From NCBI RefSeq assembly GCF_013204795.1, contig NZ_JABMKW010000020.1, positions 682,001 to 746,000 of the forward strand: 64,000 nt of DNA, read 5' to 3'. The notes beneath the pieces were generated by a model. It did not search any database, was not told where the DNA came from, and was given only the letters and a program-made list of their open reading frames with translations. Positions within the stretch are counted from its first letter, which is position 1, and every line of letters starts with the position of its first letter. Both the position numbers and the translations under genes were made by a program. Below are positions 36,312 through 45,600 of this stretch, piece by piece. Source of the stretch: Pedobacter panaciterrae. GTDB lineage: Bacteria > Bacteroidota > Bacteroidia > Sphingobacteriales > Sphingobacteriaceae.

Positions 36312-39300
36312 TTAGAAACCAACTTGTACACCCATAATGAATGACCTTGCCGTTGGATAAGTACCTGTGTAAATACCAGTAACCACACCATCAGTATTAA
36401 CCGGAGGTTCGGGAGAGGGACCAGAAAACTTGGTAATATAAAACAAGTTACTACCGGTTATATAAACTTTCATATTTGAAAGAACCTTAGATTTCTTTAC
36501 CAAATTATTAGGTAGTGTATAAGCAAGTGTCACCTCTCTTAAAGCCAGATAATCACCCTTCTCATAAAATCGTGAGTTGTTACTATTCAATAATCCATTG
36601 CCATTATTTGCTCTTGTATAATTCTGTTTTGATCCTCCAACCTGGTCAGCATAATAAACTTTTGGCACATCTGTAACTGTATTTGTTGGCGACCATGCTT
36701 GTTTTTGCAATTCAATGTAGTTAAAGGTTCCTTGGTAGTTACCCAATGTTCTGGCGACCAAATCATTGTAAATGGTATGACCAACTGCAAAATCCCATCT
36801 GTTATACATGGATAAGCCTTTATAAGAAATGCTTGTATTAAAACCGCCAGTCCATTTAGGGAAAATATTACCTAAATAAACCTGATCTCTGGAATCTATA
36901 ATGTTATCTCCATTTACATCTTGCCAATTAACATCACCTGCAGTAATGCGTCCGTTTTTACCTGCGGCAAGATTTGGCCCTGTAATACCCGCAATTGCAT
37001 CAGTACGATTACCGGCAATTGCAGCAACTTCAGCATCATCCTTAAAAACAGATACCTGTTTATAGCCATAAATATCTCCCAATGCCTGTCCTTCCTGTAA
37101 CCCACCTACCCAAACAACCTGTCCGGATTTTGGATCAAAAATCTGTAGTCCACCCTGTCTATTTTTGTCATTACCGTTAAATGGTAATTGTAAAATCTTA
37201 TTCTTAACAAATGAAGCATTTACACCGGCATTAATTTTCCAATCGCCTTTATCAAAGATGTTTGCATTGATAGCAAATTCATATCCTTTATTCTGATAGG
37301 TACCAAGATTTGTTCTTAACGAACCAAAACCGACATAGCTTGGTAAATCAAGATTTGTTAATAAATCACTTGTTCTTCTATCGTAGTAATCAAAAGTTAA
37401 ACTAACTCTGTCCTTAAATAAACCTAAATCTAAACCGACATCTGTTGTTTTACTTTTTTCCCATCGCAAGTTGCCATTAATTACACCTGTATTTAAGAAA
37501 CCTGCAGACCCATTATAATTAGTTTGCAATGCATAAACACCCTGAACCTCATAACGTCCCAATCCGGCAACGTTACCATTTTCTCCATAACTGATGCGTG
37601 GTTTTAAAGAAGAAATATAATTGCTTATCCCTGAATTAATAAAAAAATCCTCTTTATGCACATTCCATCCAGCAGACATACCAGGAAAAAAACCATTTCT
37701 GTTATCTTCAGCTAAACTAGAAACACCATCCAATCTGAATACAGCTGTAAACAAATATTTATTATCAAAATCATAAGCAAATCTTCCTAAAGCTGAAAGT
37801 ATTTTATATTGAGATTTAGTAGAATAGTTGTTTGCACTTCCAGCAGCAAAGGTTGTAGAAGCATTAGCAGTAGGAATATCATCTGTAGGTGCATTCTGTC
37901 CGAAAACCTGCATTGCATATGAATTCACATTATAATACTCACCACCTGCCATTACATTAAAATTATGCTTGCCTCCTAAGGTTTTGGTGTAATTCAAAAT
38001 ACCATTGTATTGAGTCTGAAAATCTCTGGCAAAAGTATATATAGAGTTTCTTGTACTATTCCCTATAGTTCCTGAAAAAACATTGGCATAGGTTTGTGTA
38101 GATTTTTGAAAAGATTGGTCTAGTTTTTCATATAGGTAAGCATTTCCGGTAGCCTTAAAGTATAAGCCAGGAATAATATCCCATTTAACAGCTCCATTAA
38201 CCACTACCCTGTTTACCTCATTTGAGCGATCTAGACGATTTAACCAATATAGTGGGTTACCATCCGTAACTCCATTTCCTGGATTTGGATTGGTTTTAGC
38301 TTCATCCAGCCATGGATTAAATGTAGGCCAAATTGCCATATTACGATATAGTGTATTAACATCACCTCCAATAGCACCAATTTGAGAAGAAGTAGATAAA
38401 CTTACACCACTACTTACCTCGATATTAGGTTTAACTTTATAAGAACCGTTCACATCGCCGGTGTATCTCTTATAATTTGAACCAACAATTACTCCATTTT
38501 CATTGTAAGCATCAAAAGCAGCAAAGTATTTCCCTTTATCATTTCCACCTGTAACATTTAGGTAGTGATCTTTAGTATAAGTATTTCTAAATAACACGTC
38601 CTCAACCTCGCCAGCATGATCTTTATACATAATCTGACCTCCATAAGGGTCGTCGAGAACACCCCATCCAGCAGGTAAAGTTGTTGTGCCTGCTACATAT
38701 TTCTTAATATCAAACGTTGCAAGATCAGCAGGATTTGTAGAGAGTCCCAGACCTCTGGAGGCATTTACCTGGTCGAGACTTCTTCCCGCATTTAAATAAC
38801 CTAAGCGGGTATAATAGATGTAATCCTTAGCATCCATATATTTATAACCCTCTCTGTTTTGGTTATACCCACCAGTAAATTTATAAGAGATCTGAGCAGA
38901 TCCTGTTTTTCCAGTTTTAGTGGTAATTAGAATCACCCCATTGTTAGCACGCGCACCATAAATTGCAGTGGCAGATGCATCCTTAAGTAATTCAACAGAT
39001 TCAATATTTTCTGATGCAATATCATTATATGCTCTTATAACTCCATCAACAATAACCAATGGCGCGCCCGGACTATTAATTGAAGCACCGCCACGGAGAA
39101 GAATTAAAGGAGACGCACCTGGCTGACCTGTACTATTAACTACCTGCAAACCAGAAACAGTACCTTGCAGTGCACTACCAATATTAGAACGTGGGGTACT
39201 TGCAAGTACTTCTTTATCAAGCTTCGCTATAGAATTAGTTACATTCCTTCGGTTCTGGGTACCATATCCAACAACCACTACTTCATCCAGTCCCTGTGTA

Positions 39301-39608
39301 TCTTCTGCAAGCGTAATGTTTATTGTACTTTGATTTCCAACGGTAATTTGTTGGGTAATGAATCCGGTATAGCTAATTACCAGCACATCTCTGCTTTTTG
39401 CAGCAATGGCATAATTACCAGTTTCATTTGTGGCGGTTCCAATTTTGGTTCCTTTAATCAAAACACTAGCCATAGGTATGCCCTGCCCTTTGGCATCTAC
39501 TACCCGTCCAGATATTTTAGAGTTTTGGCCTGATACAGTAAGCATGGCTATGCTTAAAATTAACGTTAGCAGGACTTGACTAACGTACTTTTGGTAAAGT
39601 CTTTTCAT
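36312..39608 (-). CDS. SusC/RagA-family TonB-linked outer-membrane transporter (NanO-like)
   Basis: A 1098-residue TonB-dependent transporter: signal peptide (1-28), a carboxypeptidase-like regulatory domain (about 30-110, ISGRVVDAKGQGIPMASVLIKG), a plug (about 115-225 with GSALQGTVSGLQVVN and SATAIYGARANNGVILITT), and a 22-strand barrel to the C-terminal GVQVGF. It imports sialic acid or sialoglycans across the outer membrane with SusD. It is the first gene of the leftward sialic acid unit; an operator-like palindrome lies 24-40 bases upstream of its start codon. Confidence 0.95.
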   Translation of the reverse strand: MKRLYQKYVSQVLLTLILSIAMLTVSGQNSKISGRVVDAKGQGIPMASVLIKGTKIGTATNETGNYAIAAKSRDVLVISYTGFITQQITVGNQSTINITLAEDTQGLDEVVVVGYGTQNRRNVTNSIAKLDKEVLASTPRSNIGSALQGTVSGLQVVNSTGQPGASPLILLRGGASINSPGAPLVIVDGVIRAYNDIASENIESVELLKDASATAIYGARANNGVILITTKTGKTGSAQISYKFTGGYNQNREGYKYMDAKDYIYYTRLGYLNAGRSLDQVNASRGLGLSTNPADLATFDIKKYVAGTTTLPAGWGVLDDPYGGQIMYKDHAGEVEDVLFRNTYTKDHYLNVTGGNDKGKYFAAFDAYNENGVIVGSNYKRYTGDVNGSYKVKPNIEVSSGVSLSTSSQIGAIGGDVNTLYRNMAIWPTFNPWLDEAKTNPNPGNGVTDGNPLYWLNRLDRSNEVNRVVVNGAVKWDIIPGLYFKATGNAYLYEKLDQSFQKSTQTYANVFSGTIGNSTRNSIYTFARDFQTQYNGILNYTKTLGGKHNFNVMAGGEYYNVNSYAMQVFGQNAPTDDIPTANASTTFAAGSANNYSTKSQYKILSALGRFAYDFDNKYLFTAVFRLDGVSSLAEDNRNGFFPGMSAGWNVHKEDFFINSGISNYISSLKPRISYGENGNVAGLGRYEVQGVYALQTNYNGSAGFLNTGVINGNLRWEKSKTTDVGLDLGLFKDRVSLTFDYYDRRTSDLLTNLDLPSYVGFGSLRTNLGTYQNKGYEFAINANIFDKGDWKINAGVNASFVKNKILQLPFNGNDKNRQGGLQIFDPKSGQVVWVGGLQEGQALGDIYGYKQVSVFKDDAEVAAIAGNRTDAIAGITGPNLAAGKNGRITAGDVNWQDVNGDNIIDSRDQVYLGNIFPKWTGGFNTSISYKGLSMYNRWDFAVGHTIYNDLVARTLGNYQGTFNYIELQKQAWSPTNTVTDVPKVYYADQVGGSKQNYTRANNGNGLLNSNNSRFYEKGDYLALREVTLAYTLPNNLVKKSKVLSNMKVYITGSNLFYITKFSGPSPEPPVNTDGVVTGIYTGTYPTARSFIMGVQVGF

Positions 39609-39631
39609 TGTTCTTTTGGTTAGGTTTTAGC

Positions 39632-39648
39632 ATTATGTATAACATAAT
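39632..39648. promoter_or_regulatory. Operator copy 1 upstream of susC
   Basis: ATTATGTATAACATAAT has perfect 7-base arms (ATTATGT/ACATAAT) around ATA. A TGT-ATA-ACA core is of the kind bound by FadR-subfamily GntR regulators. The same 14-base core recurs at 39768-39781 beside the regulator gene, so both sides of the divergent region carry one copy. Confidence 0.7.
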
Positions 39649-39765
39649 AAGACTAAGGTGTGACTTATATTTCTATATTGCAAGAAATATTTATATTATT
39701 TTTATTAACATTGTATAGGAATAGGAGCTAAATCTTTATTTTAAGCCCTTTCTACCAACAAAAAC

Positions 39766-39781
39766 ATATGTATAACATAAT
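39766..39781. promoter_or_regulatory. Operator copy 2 abutting the regulator start codon
   Basis: ATATGTATAACATAAT repeats the core ATGTATAACATAAT found at 39635-39648 and ends exactly at the base before the GntR start codon (39782). Binding here would block initiation of the regulator's own expression, suggesting autorepression. Confidence 0.7.
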
Positions 39782-40486
39782 ATGACACCTAACCCTACTG
39801 AATCCCTCATTCAATTAGATACCAGTTCGCTGGTTGATAAAGTTGAAGCCAATCTTGTTAAGCTCCTTGTAGAAAGGAAATTAAGAGTTGGTGATATTAT
39901 ACCTACAGAATTAGACCTATCCAGAAGTCTGGGAGTAAGTCGTACCGTTGTCCGCGAAGCGCTTTTAAGATTACGGATGATGGGACTTATAGATACGAAG
40001 AAAAAAAAGGGCTCTGTGATTACCAGTCCCGACATTTTCGGTATCATGAGCAAGAGCATGAATCCTCATATCCTTGATCAGGATACCCTTAGAGAGATAT
40101 TTGAATTAAGACTTGTGCTGGAAATAGGAATGGCAGATCTGCTTTTTCAACGCATTACCCCAAAAGATATAGAAGAGTTAAAAGAGATTGTAAAAACTGA
40201 GCCTGATACTGCAAAAGACCACATATTCCATATTGATCATGAGATTATATTTCATGGAAAGCTCTATGAAATAGCAGGTAATGAAACACTAAAACGGTTT
40301 CAAAAAATGCTGCTGCCAATTTTTGATTATGTACACAATAGTGGTTTATTGAAAAAACCTGCTCAAATTCAAAAATTCGTATCTCATAAAGGACTGATCG
40401 ACATCCTCGAAAATGGCTCACCTGAACTATTTAGAAACGGGATGAGAAATCACCTTGAAAACCATTTCTTAAGGATCTTTAGTTAA
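39782..40486 (+). CDS. nanR: FadR/GntR-family regulator, probable sialic acid repressor
   Basis: A 234-residue regulator. The N-terminal winged helix-turn-helix (about 12-80, RVGDIIPTELDLSRSLGVSRTVVREALLRLRMMGLIDTKKKKGS) is followed by an all-helical FCD ligand domain (about 95-225), with possible metal-site residues Asp and His (HIDHEIIFHGKLYE). It is transcribed divergently from susC and faces two copies of an operator. By analogy with NanR, it probably represses the sialic acid genes until sialic acid or a derivative binds. The analogy is functional; sequence identity to E. coli NanR is not claimed. Confidence 0.82.
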   Translation: MTPNPTESLIQLDTSSLVDKVEANLVKLLVERKLRVGDIIPTELDLSRSLGVSRTVVREALLRLRMMGLIDTKKKKGSVITSPDIFGIMSKSMNPHILDQDTLREIFELRLVLEIGMADLLFQRITPKDIEELKEIVKTEPDTAKDHIFHIDHEIIFHGKLYEIAGNETLKRFQKMLLPIFDYVHNSGLLKKPAQIQKFVSHKGLIDILENGSPELFRNGMRNHLENHFLRIFS

Positions 40487-40530
40487 TTTATTAAAACAAA
40501 CAGGCTTTATCTTGGTTGTTTTAGTATAAT

Positions 40531-42711
40531 ATGCTAACTAATAACAAAACAATCATCCTATCAAACCGTTTACCAGTTAAGATTACAGAACAAAACGGTG
40601 AATACATACTTCGATCTAGTGAAGGCGGACTGGCAACAGGCCTGGGTTCCGTTTATAAACAAGGAAATAATGTCTGGATCGGCTGGCCCGGCATAGATGT
40701 TCCAAAAGAGCGGCAAGGAGAGGTTAAAAAACTACTTGCCACGCTTAATCTTATTCCTGTCTTTTTAACCACAGACGAGATTAATTTATACTATGAAGGG
40801 TTTTCGAACGAGATACTCTGGCCTGTTTTTCACTACCTTACCACATATGCAAACTTTGAGCAAGACTATTGGGATTCATACAAATCTGTAAATGAAAAGT
40901 TTAAAGATGCAGCAATAGAAGCAGTTAATGATGGCGATACCATTTGGATACACGATTATCAGCTACTTCTTTTACCTTGCCTAATCAGAAGAGAAAAACC
41001 TTTGGTTACCATCGGTTTCTTTCAGCACATACCTTTTCCATCTTACGAAATTTTCAGATTGATCCCGTGGAGAGAAGAACTTATTTCAGGTATGCTTGGA
41101 GCGGATCTTCTGGGCTTCCATACCTTTGACGATGTAAGGCATTTTCTAAGTGCTGCATCAAGGCTATCAACTAGCAAGTTATCAGATAATGTGATCATTC
41201 ACAAAGACCGGCAAGTTGTGGTAGAAGCCTTTCCAATGGGAATTGACGCTGATAAATTTGAAGAACTAACTATGCATGCAAAAGTAGCTAAGCACTCAGC
41301 TTCATTTAAAGCAAGTCAGGAGGGTCTTAAAATAATTCTAACTATCGACAGGTTAGATTACAGCAAAGGTATCATTCAACGTTTACAAGCTTTAGAACTA
41401 TTACTTCAGCTCCATCCGGAATACAAAGAAAAGATAGCACTGTATATGATTGTAGTGCCATCAAGAGATACCGTTCCTAAATATAAAGAGCTTAGGGATC
41501 ATATTGATCAACTGGTCGGTAACATTAATGCAAGGTTCAGGACAATAGACTGGGTACCCATTCATTATTTCTACAGATCATTTTCTGTTGAATTTCTTTC
41601 AGCTCTATATAGCACGGCCGACATCTGCCTGGTAACGCCCATGCGCGATGGAATGAATCTGGTGAGTAAAGAATATGTGGCCTCCCGTACAAATAACGAT
41701 GGTGTTTTAGTTTTAAGCGAAATGGCTGGAGCATCTAAAGAATTAAATGATGCTTTAATAGTTAACCCTAATAACATTGGCGACATTATGCGGGCAATTG
41801 TACGGGCAATAGATATGCCTATTGAAGAGCAAAATGCGCGTATGTCTAGTATGAGACATATCGTTAAAAAATTCAACATCCACCTGTGGGTTAAAAATTT
41901 TATGGATAAACTAAAAGAAGTAAAACAATTGCAAGAATCTCTATTAACAAAACACGCAGTACAATCAGTAAAAGATCAAATAGCATTAGATTATAAAAAA
42001 TCAAAAGATCGATACATATTTTTAGATTACGATGGCACTCTGGTTGGTTTTCATGGCGATATAGACAAAGCTTCCCCAGATCAGGAACTATATGATATAT
42101 TAAATAAACTGAGTTCTGATCCGGCAAATCGGGTAGTACTCATCAGTGGTCGCAGGTATCAAACCCTACAACAATGGTTCGGACATTTAAATCTGGATAT
42201 GATTGCGGAACATGGTGCCTGGCAAAAGCAGCTTAACGAAGAGTGGAAAGCACTTCCATTATTAACAGATAAGTGGAAACAAGAGGTTAAGGCAGTTTTA
42301 GATACCTACACAGACAGAACTCCGGGTTCATTTATAGAAGAGAAGAGTTATTCTTTAGTATGGCATTACAGAAAAGTAGAAAAAGGATTGGGCGAACTGC
42401 GTGCCAACGAGATCATAAATCATTTACGTCTGTTCATTGCCGATAAAGGCTTGCAAATGATGCCGGGCAATAAGGTTATAGAGTTCAAAAACATAGAGGT
42501 AAACAAAGGTAAAGCTGCGCAAAACTGGTTGTACAATCAAAATCCCGATTTTATAATTGCCCTGGGCGATGATCATACAGATGAAGATATATTTAAGGCA
42601 TTACCGCCAGAAGCCTATACTATAAAAGTGGGCAGCAATATATCTGCTGCCCGCTATTATCTTAGAGATTATAAAGAAGTAAGAGAAATGCTTCGTTCTC
42701 TTACTAAATAA
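40531..42711 (+). CDS. otsAB: Bifunctional trehalose-6-phosphate synthase/phosphatase
   Basis: A 726-residue fusion. The N-terminal GT20 part (about 5-470) makes trehalose-6-phosphate from UDP-glucose and glucose-6-phosphate; visible blocks are SNRLPVKI, GGLATGLGSVYK, WIHDYQLLLLP and DRLDYSKGIIQRLQA. The C-terminal HAD-type part (about 490-725) removes the phosphate: Asp499 and Asp501 in DYDGTLVGF are the nucleophile and acid, and GDDHTDEDIF is the late metal-binding motif. Fusion of both steps is known in Bacteroidota and eukaryotes. The product is a stress protectant in the cytoplasm. It starts 44 bases after the regulator gene, but is unlikely to be part of sialic acid use. Confidence 0.94.
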   Translation: MLTNNKTIILSNRLPVKITEQNGEYILRSSEGGLATGLGSVYKQGNNVWIGWPGIDVPKERQGEVKKLLATLNLIPVFLTTDEINLYYEGFSNEILWPVFHYLTTYANFEQDYWDSYKSVNEKFKDAAIEAVNDGDTIWIHDYQLLLLPCLIRREKPLVTIGFFQHIPFPSYEIFRLIPWREELISGMLGADLLGFHTFDDVRHFLSAASRLSTSKLSDNVIIHKDRQVVVEAFPMGIDADKFEELTMHAKVAKHSASFKASQEGLKIILTIDRLDYSKGIIQRLQALELLLQLHPEYKEKIALYMIVVPSRDTVPKYKELRDHIDQLVGNINARFRTIDWVPIHYFYRSFSVEFLSALYSTADICLVTPMRDGMNLVSKEYVASRTNNDGVLVLSEMAGASKELNDALIVNPNNIGDIMRAIVRAIDMPIEEQNARMSSMRHIVKKFNIHLWVKNFMDKLKEVKQLQESLLTKHAVQSVKDQIALDYKKSKDRYIFLDYDGTLVGFHGDIDKASPDQELYDILNKLSSDPANRVVLISGRRYQTLQQWFGHLNLDMIAEHGAWQKQLNEEWKALPLLTDKWKQEVKAVLDTYTDRTPGSFIEEKSYSLVWHYRKVEKGLGELRANEIINHLRLFIADKGLQMMPGNKVIEFKNIEVNKGKAAQNWLYNQNPDFIIALGDDHTDEDIFKALPPEAYTIKVGSNISAARYYLRDYKEVREMLRSLTK

Positions 42712-42715
42712 AACA

Positions 42716-44500
42716 TTATAAGAATATCGGCCTGTCTAGCTTTATTGCAATACGATGGGCCGCATTCATCAACCCAACATGACTGTAAGCCTGGGGAAAA
42801 TTACCCCACTGACTTCCATCATTTTCATCAACATCTTCACTAAAAAGCAGTAAATGGTTGGCATAATTGATAATTGATTCAAATTCTTTTATTGCATCAT
42901 CTACCCTGCCCACACACGCCAGTGCCTCTATGTACCAAAAGGCACAAATCAGAAAAGTACTTTTGGGTTTCCCAAAATCGTCGGTATGCAAGTATCTGTA
43001 GAACAAACCACGCTCAGCTTTCAGTTCCTTTTCTAATGCGATCAGGTGATCTTTAGCTCTTTCAGATTGAGGATCAAGGTAGTTCATCAAAATAAGCTGC
43101 AGCGTACTTGCGTCTAAATGCGGGCTATTAACCGCATGCGTATACACTTTACGAACGGGGTCGTAACAATCCTCTATATGCTGTGCTGCTTTCTCGATCA
43201 GTACTGTTGCTCTATCTTCATATTCCTTATTACCTATGGTTTTGGCCATTTTTAAAGCCGCGTTAGCGCCCGCCCATTGAAAAAGATTGGTGTAACAATG
43301 CATATTCGCTATATTCCTGAACTCCCATAAACCCGCATCCTTTTCATCAATAGTGCGTTCGATTTTAGCTAACAGATAATCCAGCCATTGGGTAGAATCC
43401 TGTCGTTCTCTAAAAATAAACCTATGATCTGTATACAGCGGAAGCATAGAGACCAATACCTGCCCGTAAATATCATTCTGTATGTGCTCATAAGCCTGAT
43501 TACCTACTCTTACCGGCTTATTGCCTTTGTATCCCTTAATGTTTCTCAAAATCCGCTCAGTAAGTATCCTTTCGCCGGCGATACCAAACAATGGCTGATA
43601 CCTCACATCATCTCTAAAAGATATATCTGTTATATAATTAAAGTACTTCTCCATTTCCTCGAAATGGCCAATATGGTTTAATGAGGTAATTACGTAATAA
43701 GTATCCCTCATCCAGCAATATCGATAATCCCAGTTCCTTTTGCTACCAGGCGATTCCGGTAAACTTGTTGTACTGGCTGCAATTATTGCCCCAGTATCCT
43801 CATACTGGTGAATCTTCAAAACAAGTGCAGAGCGGATTACCATGTGCTGATAAAATCCTGCAATTGTTGAGTGCTTAATCCATGTTCTCCAGTATTTAAT
43901 GGTTTCTCTTAAAAATCGTTCTGCGGTGCTTACTATAGGGGCATCCAGTTCGTGTCCATAGGTTAAGATTAAGTATTTAGGTTCATTTAATGCAAAAAAT
44001 TTCTCGTCTTCAATGTAACTCAAAGAGATATTGGTACTTAGCTGCATATCTTCGTCAGCTCCGTTAAACTCTATATGATTACTTCCACGATGCCCTTTTT
44101 GTTTTATCGAACCATAATTATAAACCGGTTTGCATTTTACCCTAACCCTGGGGTTTCCTTCAATAGGTTCTATCTTCCTAATCAGCATTAAAGGCTTGTA
44201 GTAACGCTCATGCTGATAAAATCTGGGTGCAAAATCAGTTATTCTATACCTGCCTTCGGCATTGGTTATTTCTGTACAAAGCACATTTGTGTTTTCCAGA
44301 TAAAACTGACTCGAAGTAAATTCGCCATTTGGCCGAATGGAGAACTCTCCTCCTTTATTTTCATCCAATAATCCGCCAAAAACGAAAGAGCTGTCAAATC
44401 TTGGCCAGCAAAGCCAATCAACATTAGTGTTTTTATTTATATGCGCCAGGTAAGCGCAATTGCCAATAATTCCCGTTTGATATGTGTGTCTTTCTGTCAT
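42716..44500 (-). CDS. GH15 family trehalase/glucoamylase-like enzyme
   Basis: A 594-residue cytoplasmic protein of the GH15 (alpha/alpha)6-barrel type. An N-terminal super-sandwich (about 1-200, GNCAYLAHINKNTNVDWLCWPRFDSSFVFGGLLD) precedes the barrel with the signature SPGSKRNWDYRYCWMRDTYY (about 240-260) and ends GNFPQAYSHVGLMNAA. No signal peptide is present. GH15 enzymes of this length include trehalases in actinobacteria. The 4-base convergent gap to the trehalose synthesis gene supports a trehalase here, but glucoamylase activity cannot be excluded. Confidence 0.85.
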   Translation of the reverse strand: MTERHTYQTGIIGNCAYLAHINKNTNVDWLCWPRFDSSFVFGGLLDENKGGEFSIRPNGEFTSSQFYLENTNVLCTEITNAEGRYRITDFAPRFYQHERYYKPLMLIRKIEPIEGNPRVRVKCKPVYNYGSIKQKGHRGSNHIEFNGADEDMQLSTNISLSYIEDEKFFALNEPKYLILTYGHELDAPIVSTAERFLRETIKYWRTWIKHSTIAGFYQHMVIRSALVLKIHQYEDTGAIIAASTTSLPESPGSKRNWDYRYCWMRDTYYVITSLNHIGHFEEMEKYFNYITDISFRDDVRYQPLFGIAGERILTERILRNIKGYKGNKPVRVGNQAYEHIQNDIYGQVLVSMLPLYTDHRFIFRERQDSTQWLDYLLAKIERTIDEKDAGLWEFRNIANMHCYTNLFQWAGANAALKMAKTIGNKEYEDRATVLIEKAAQHIEDCYDPVRKVYTHAVNSPHLDASTLQLILMNYLDPQSERAKDHLIALEKELKAERGLFYRYLHTDDFGKPKSTFLICAFWYIEALACVGRVDDAIKEFESIINYANHLLLFSEDVDENDGSQWGNFPQAYSHVGLMNAAHRIAIKLDRPIFL

Positions 44501-44669
44501 CTATTATTCAATTGGTGTATATTATAACAACACGACAACCTATATATTGTTCTTTTTAGTTCCTAAAAATTAATATTGAACAGCATTATGACTGATAATT
44601 ATTATTAATTTTGAGTAAGAGAATTGAAGCAGTAACGATTTCAATTTTTCTTATAAATAAAAAACACCT

Positions 44670-45443
44670 ATGAAACAAGGACTTTTAATTGACATGGATG
44701 GCGTCATCTACAGTGGAGAAGAAATGATTTTTGGAGCCGATAAATTCATAAAGCATCTTCTTGACAATGATATACCCTTTGCTTTTATGACCAACAACAG
44801 CCAGCGAACAAGCCTTGATGCTGTGAGAAAGCTAAAGCGGCTAGGGATCACTGTAGATGCAAAACACGTATACACCAGTGCCATGGCCACAGGTAAATTC
44901 CTTGGCGATCAAAGTCCTAATGGGACTGCTTACGTTCTGGGAGAAGGTGGCTTATTAACCAGTTTACATGAAAATGGAATTACCCTGGTTGATACAGATC
45001 CGGAATTTGTTGTATTAGGTGAAGGAAGAAACTTTACCCTGGAAATGGTTCAGAAGGCAGTTGACATGATTCTGGCCGGAGCAAAATTCATTACTACAAA
45101 CAGAGATCCTTCCCCTAAAAAACCAGGTTGGAATAATTTGGGCATTGCCGCCACAACAGCCATGATTGAAGAAGCAACCGGAATAAAGGCATTTGTAATA
45201 GGCAAACCTAGTCCGGTTATGATGCGTTCGGCGCGAAAATTCCTTGGCCTGGAAACTGCAGAAACAACGGTTATAGGAGATACTATGGAAACTGATATAC
45301 AGGGAGGTATACAAATGGGTTATAAAACCATCCTGGTTTTATCAGGAATTTCTGATCAGAACCAGCTTGGCCGTTATGCTTTTAAACCAGATATGATTGT
45401 TGGCTCGGTTGATAAAATTGTTTTCCCTCTTAAGTGGTGGTAA
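44670..45443 (+). CDS. HAD-IIA family sugar phosphatase (NagD-like)
   Basis: A 257-residue cytoplasmic HAD phosphatase. Nucleophile Asp8 and acid Asp10 are in LIDMDGVIYSG, the second motif Thr is in FMTNNSQRT, and the late motif VIGDTMETDIQGG holds the metal-binding acids. A C2-type cap lies between them, as in NagD, which dephosphorylates small sugar phosphates or nucleotides. The substrate is unknown. The gene stands alone between divergent and tandem neighbours. Confidence 0.88.
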   Translation: MKQGLLIDMDGVIYSGEEMIFGADKFIKHLLDNDIPFAFMTNNSQRTSLDAVRKLKRLGITVDAKHVYTSAMATGKFLGDQSPNGTAYVLGEGGLLTSLHENGITLVDTDPEFVVLGEGRNFTLEMVQKAVDMILAGAKFITTNRDPSPKKPGWNNLGIAATTAMIEEATGIKAFVIGKPSPVMMRSARKFLGLETAETTVIGDTMETDIQGGIQMGYKTILVLSGISDQNQLGRYAFKPDMIVGSVDKIVFPLKWW

Positions 45444-45483
45444 CTCAGGTGTATTTTACTACGCAAATTATTTTGTTCAAATA

Positions 45484-45512
45484 TGAACATAAACTGTTCA
45501 TAACCGAACAGT
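45484..45512. promoter_or_regulatory. Overlapping inverted repeats upstream of the permease pair
   Basis: TGAACA (45484-45489), TGTTCA (45495-45500) and GAACAGT (45506-45512) make two overlapping dyads: TGAACA/TGTTCA and ACTGTTC (45493-45499)/GAACAGT. Three alternating half-sites 50-80 bases before a sigma-54-like box look like an activator-binding region. Confidence 0.4.
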
Positions 45513-45561
45513 AAAAGGTAATTAAGCAGTCCTGGCCCACTTAAAATCGGTTTCCTCGTAT

Positions 45562-45577
45562 TGGCATATCAATTGAA
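45562..45577 (+). promoter_or_regulatory. Possible sigma-54 promoter
   Basis: TGGCATATCAATTGAA follows TGGCAC-N5-TTGCA with the GG and TTG blocks at the correct distance but mismatches at three consensus positions, including the important C of the -12 GC. It ends 23 bases before the start codon at 45601. Confidence 0.3.
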
Positions 45578-45600
45578 TTAACCCACGAAATAACAAGGCC

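Noticed and set aside
39165..39533. 122-codon plus-strand frame within susC
   Set aside because: It lies antisense to the conserved regulatory and plug domains of SusC, which are clearly coding.
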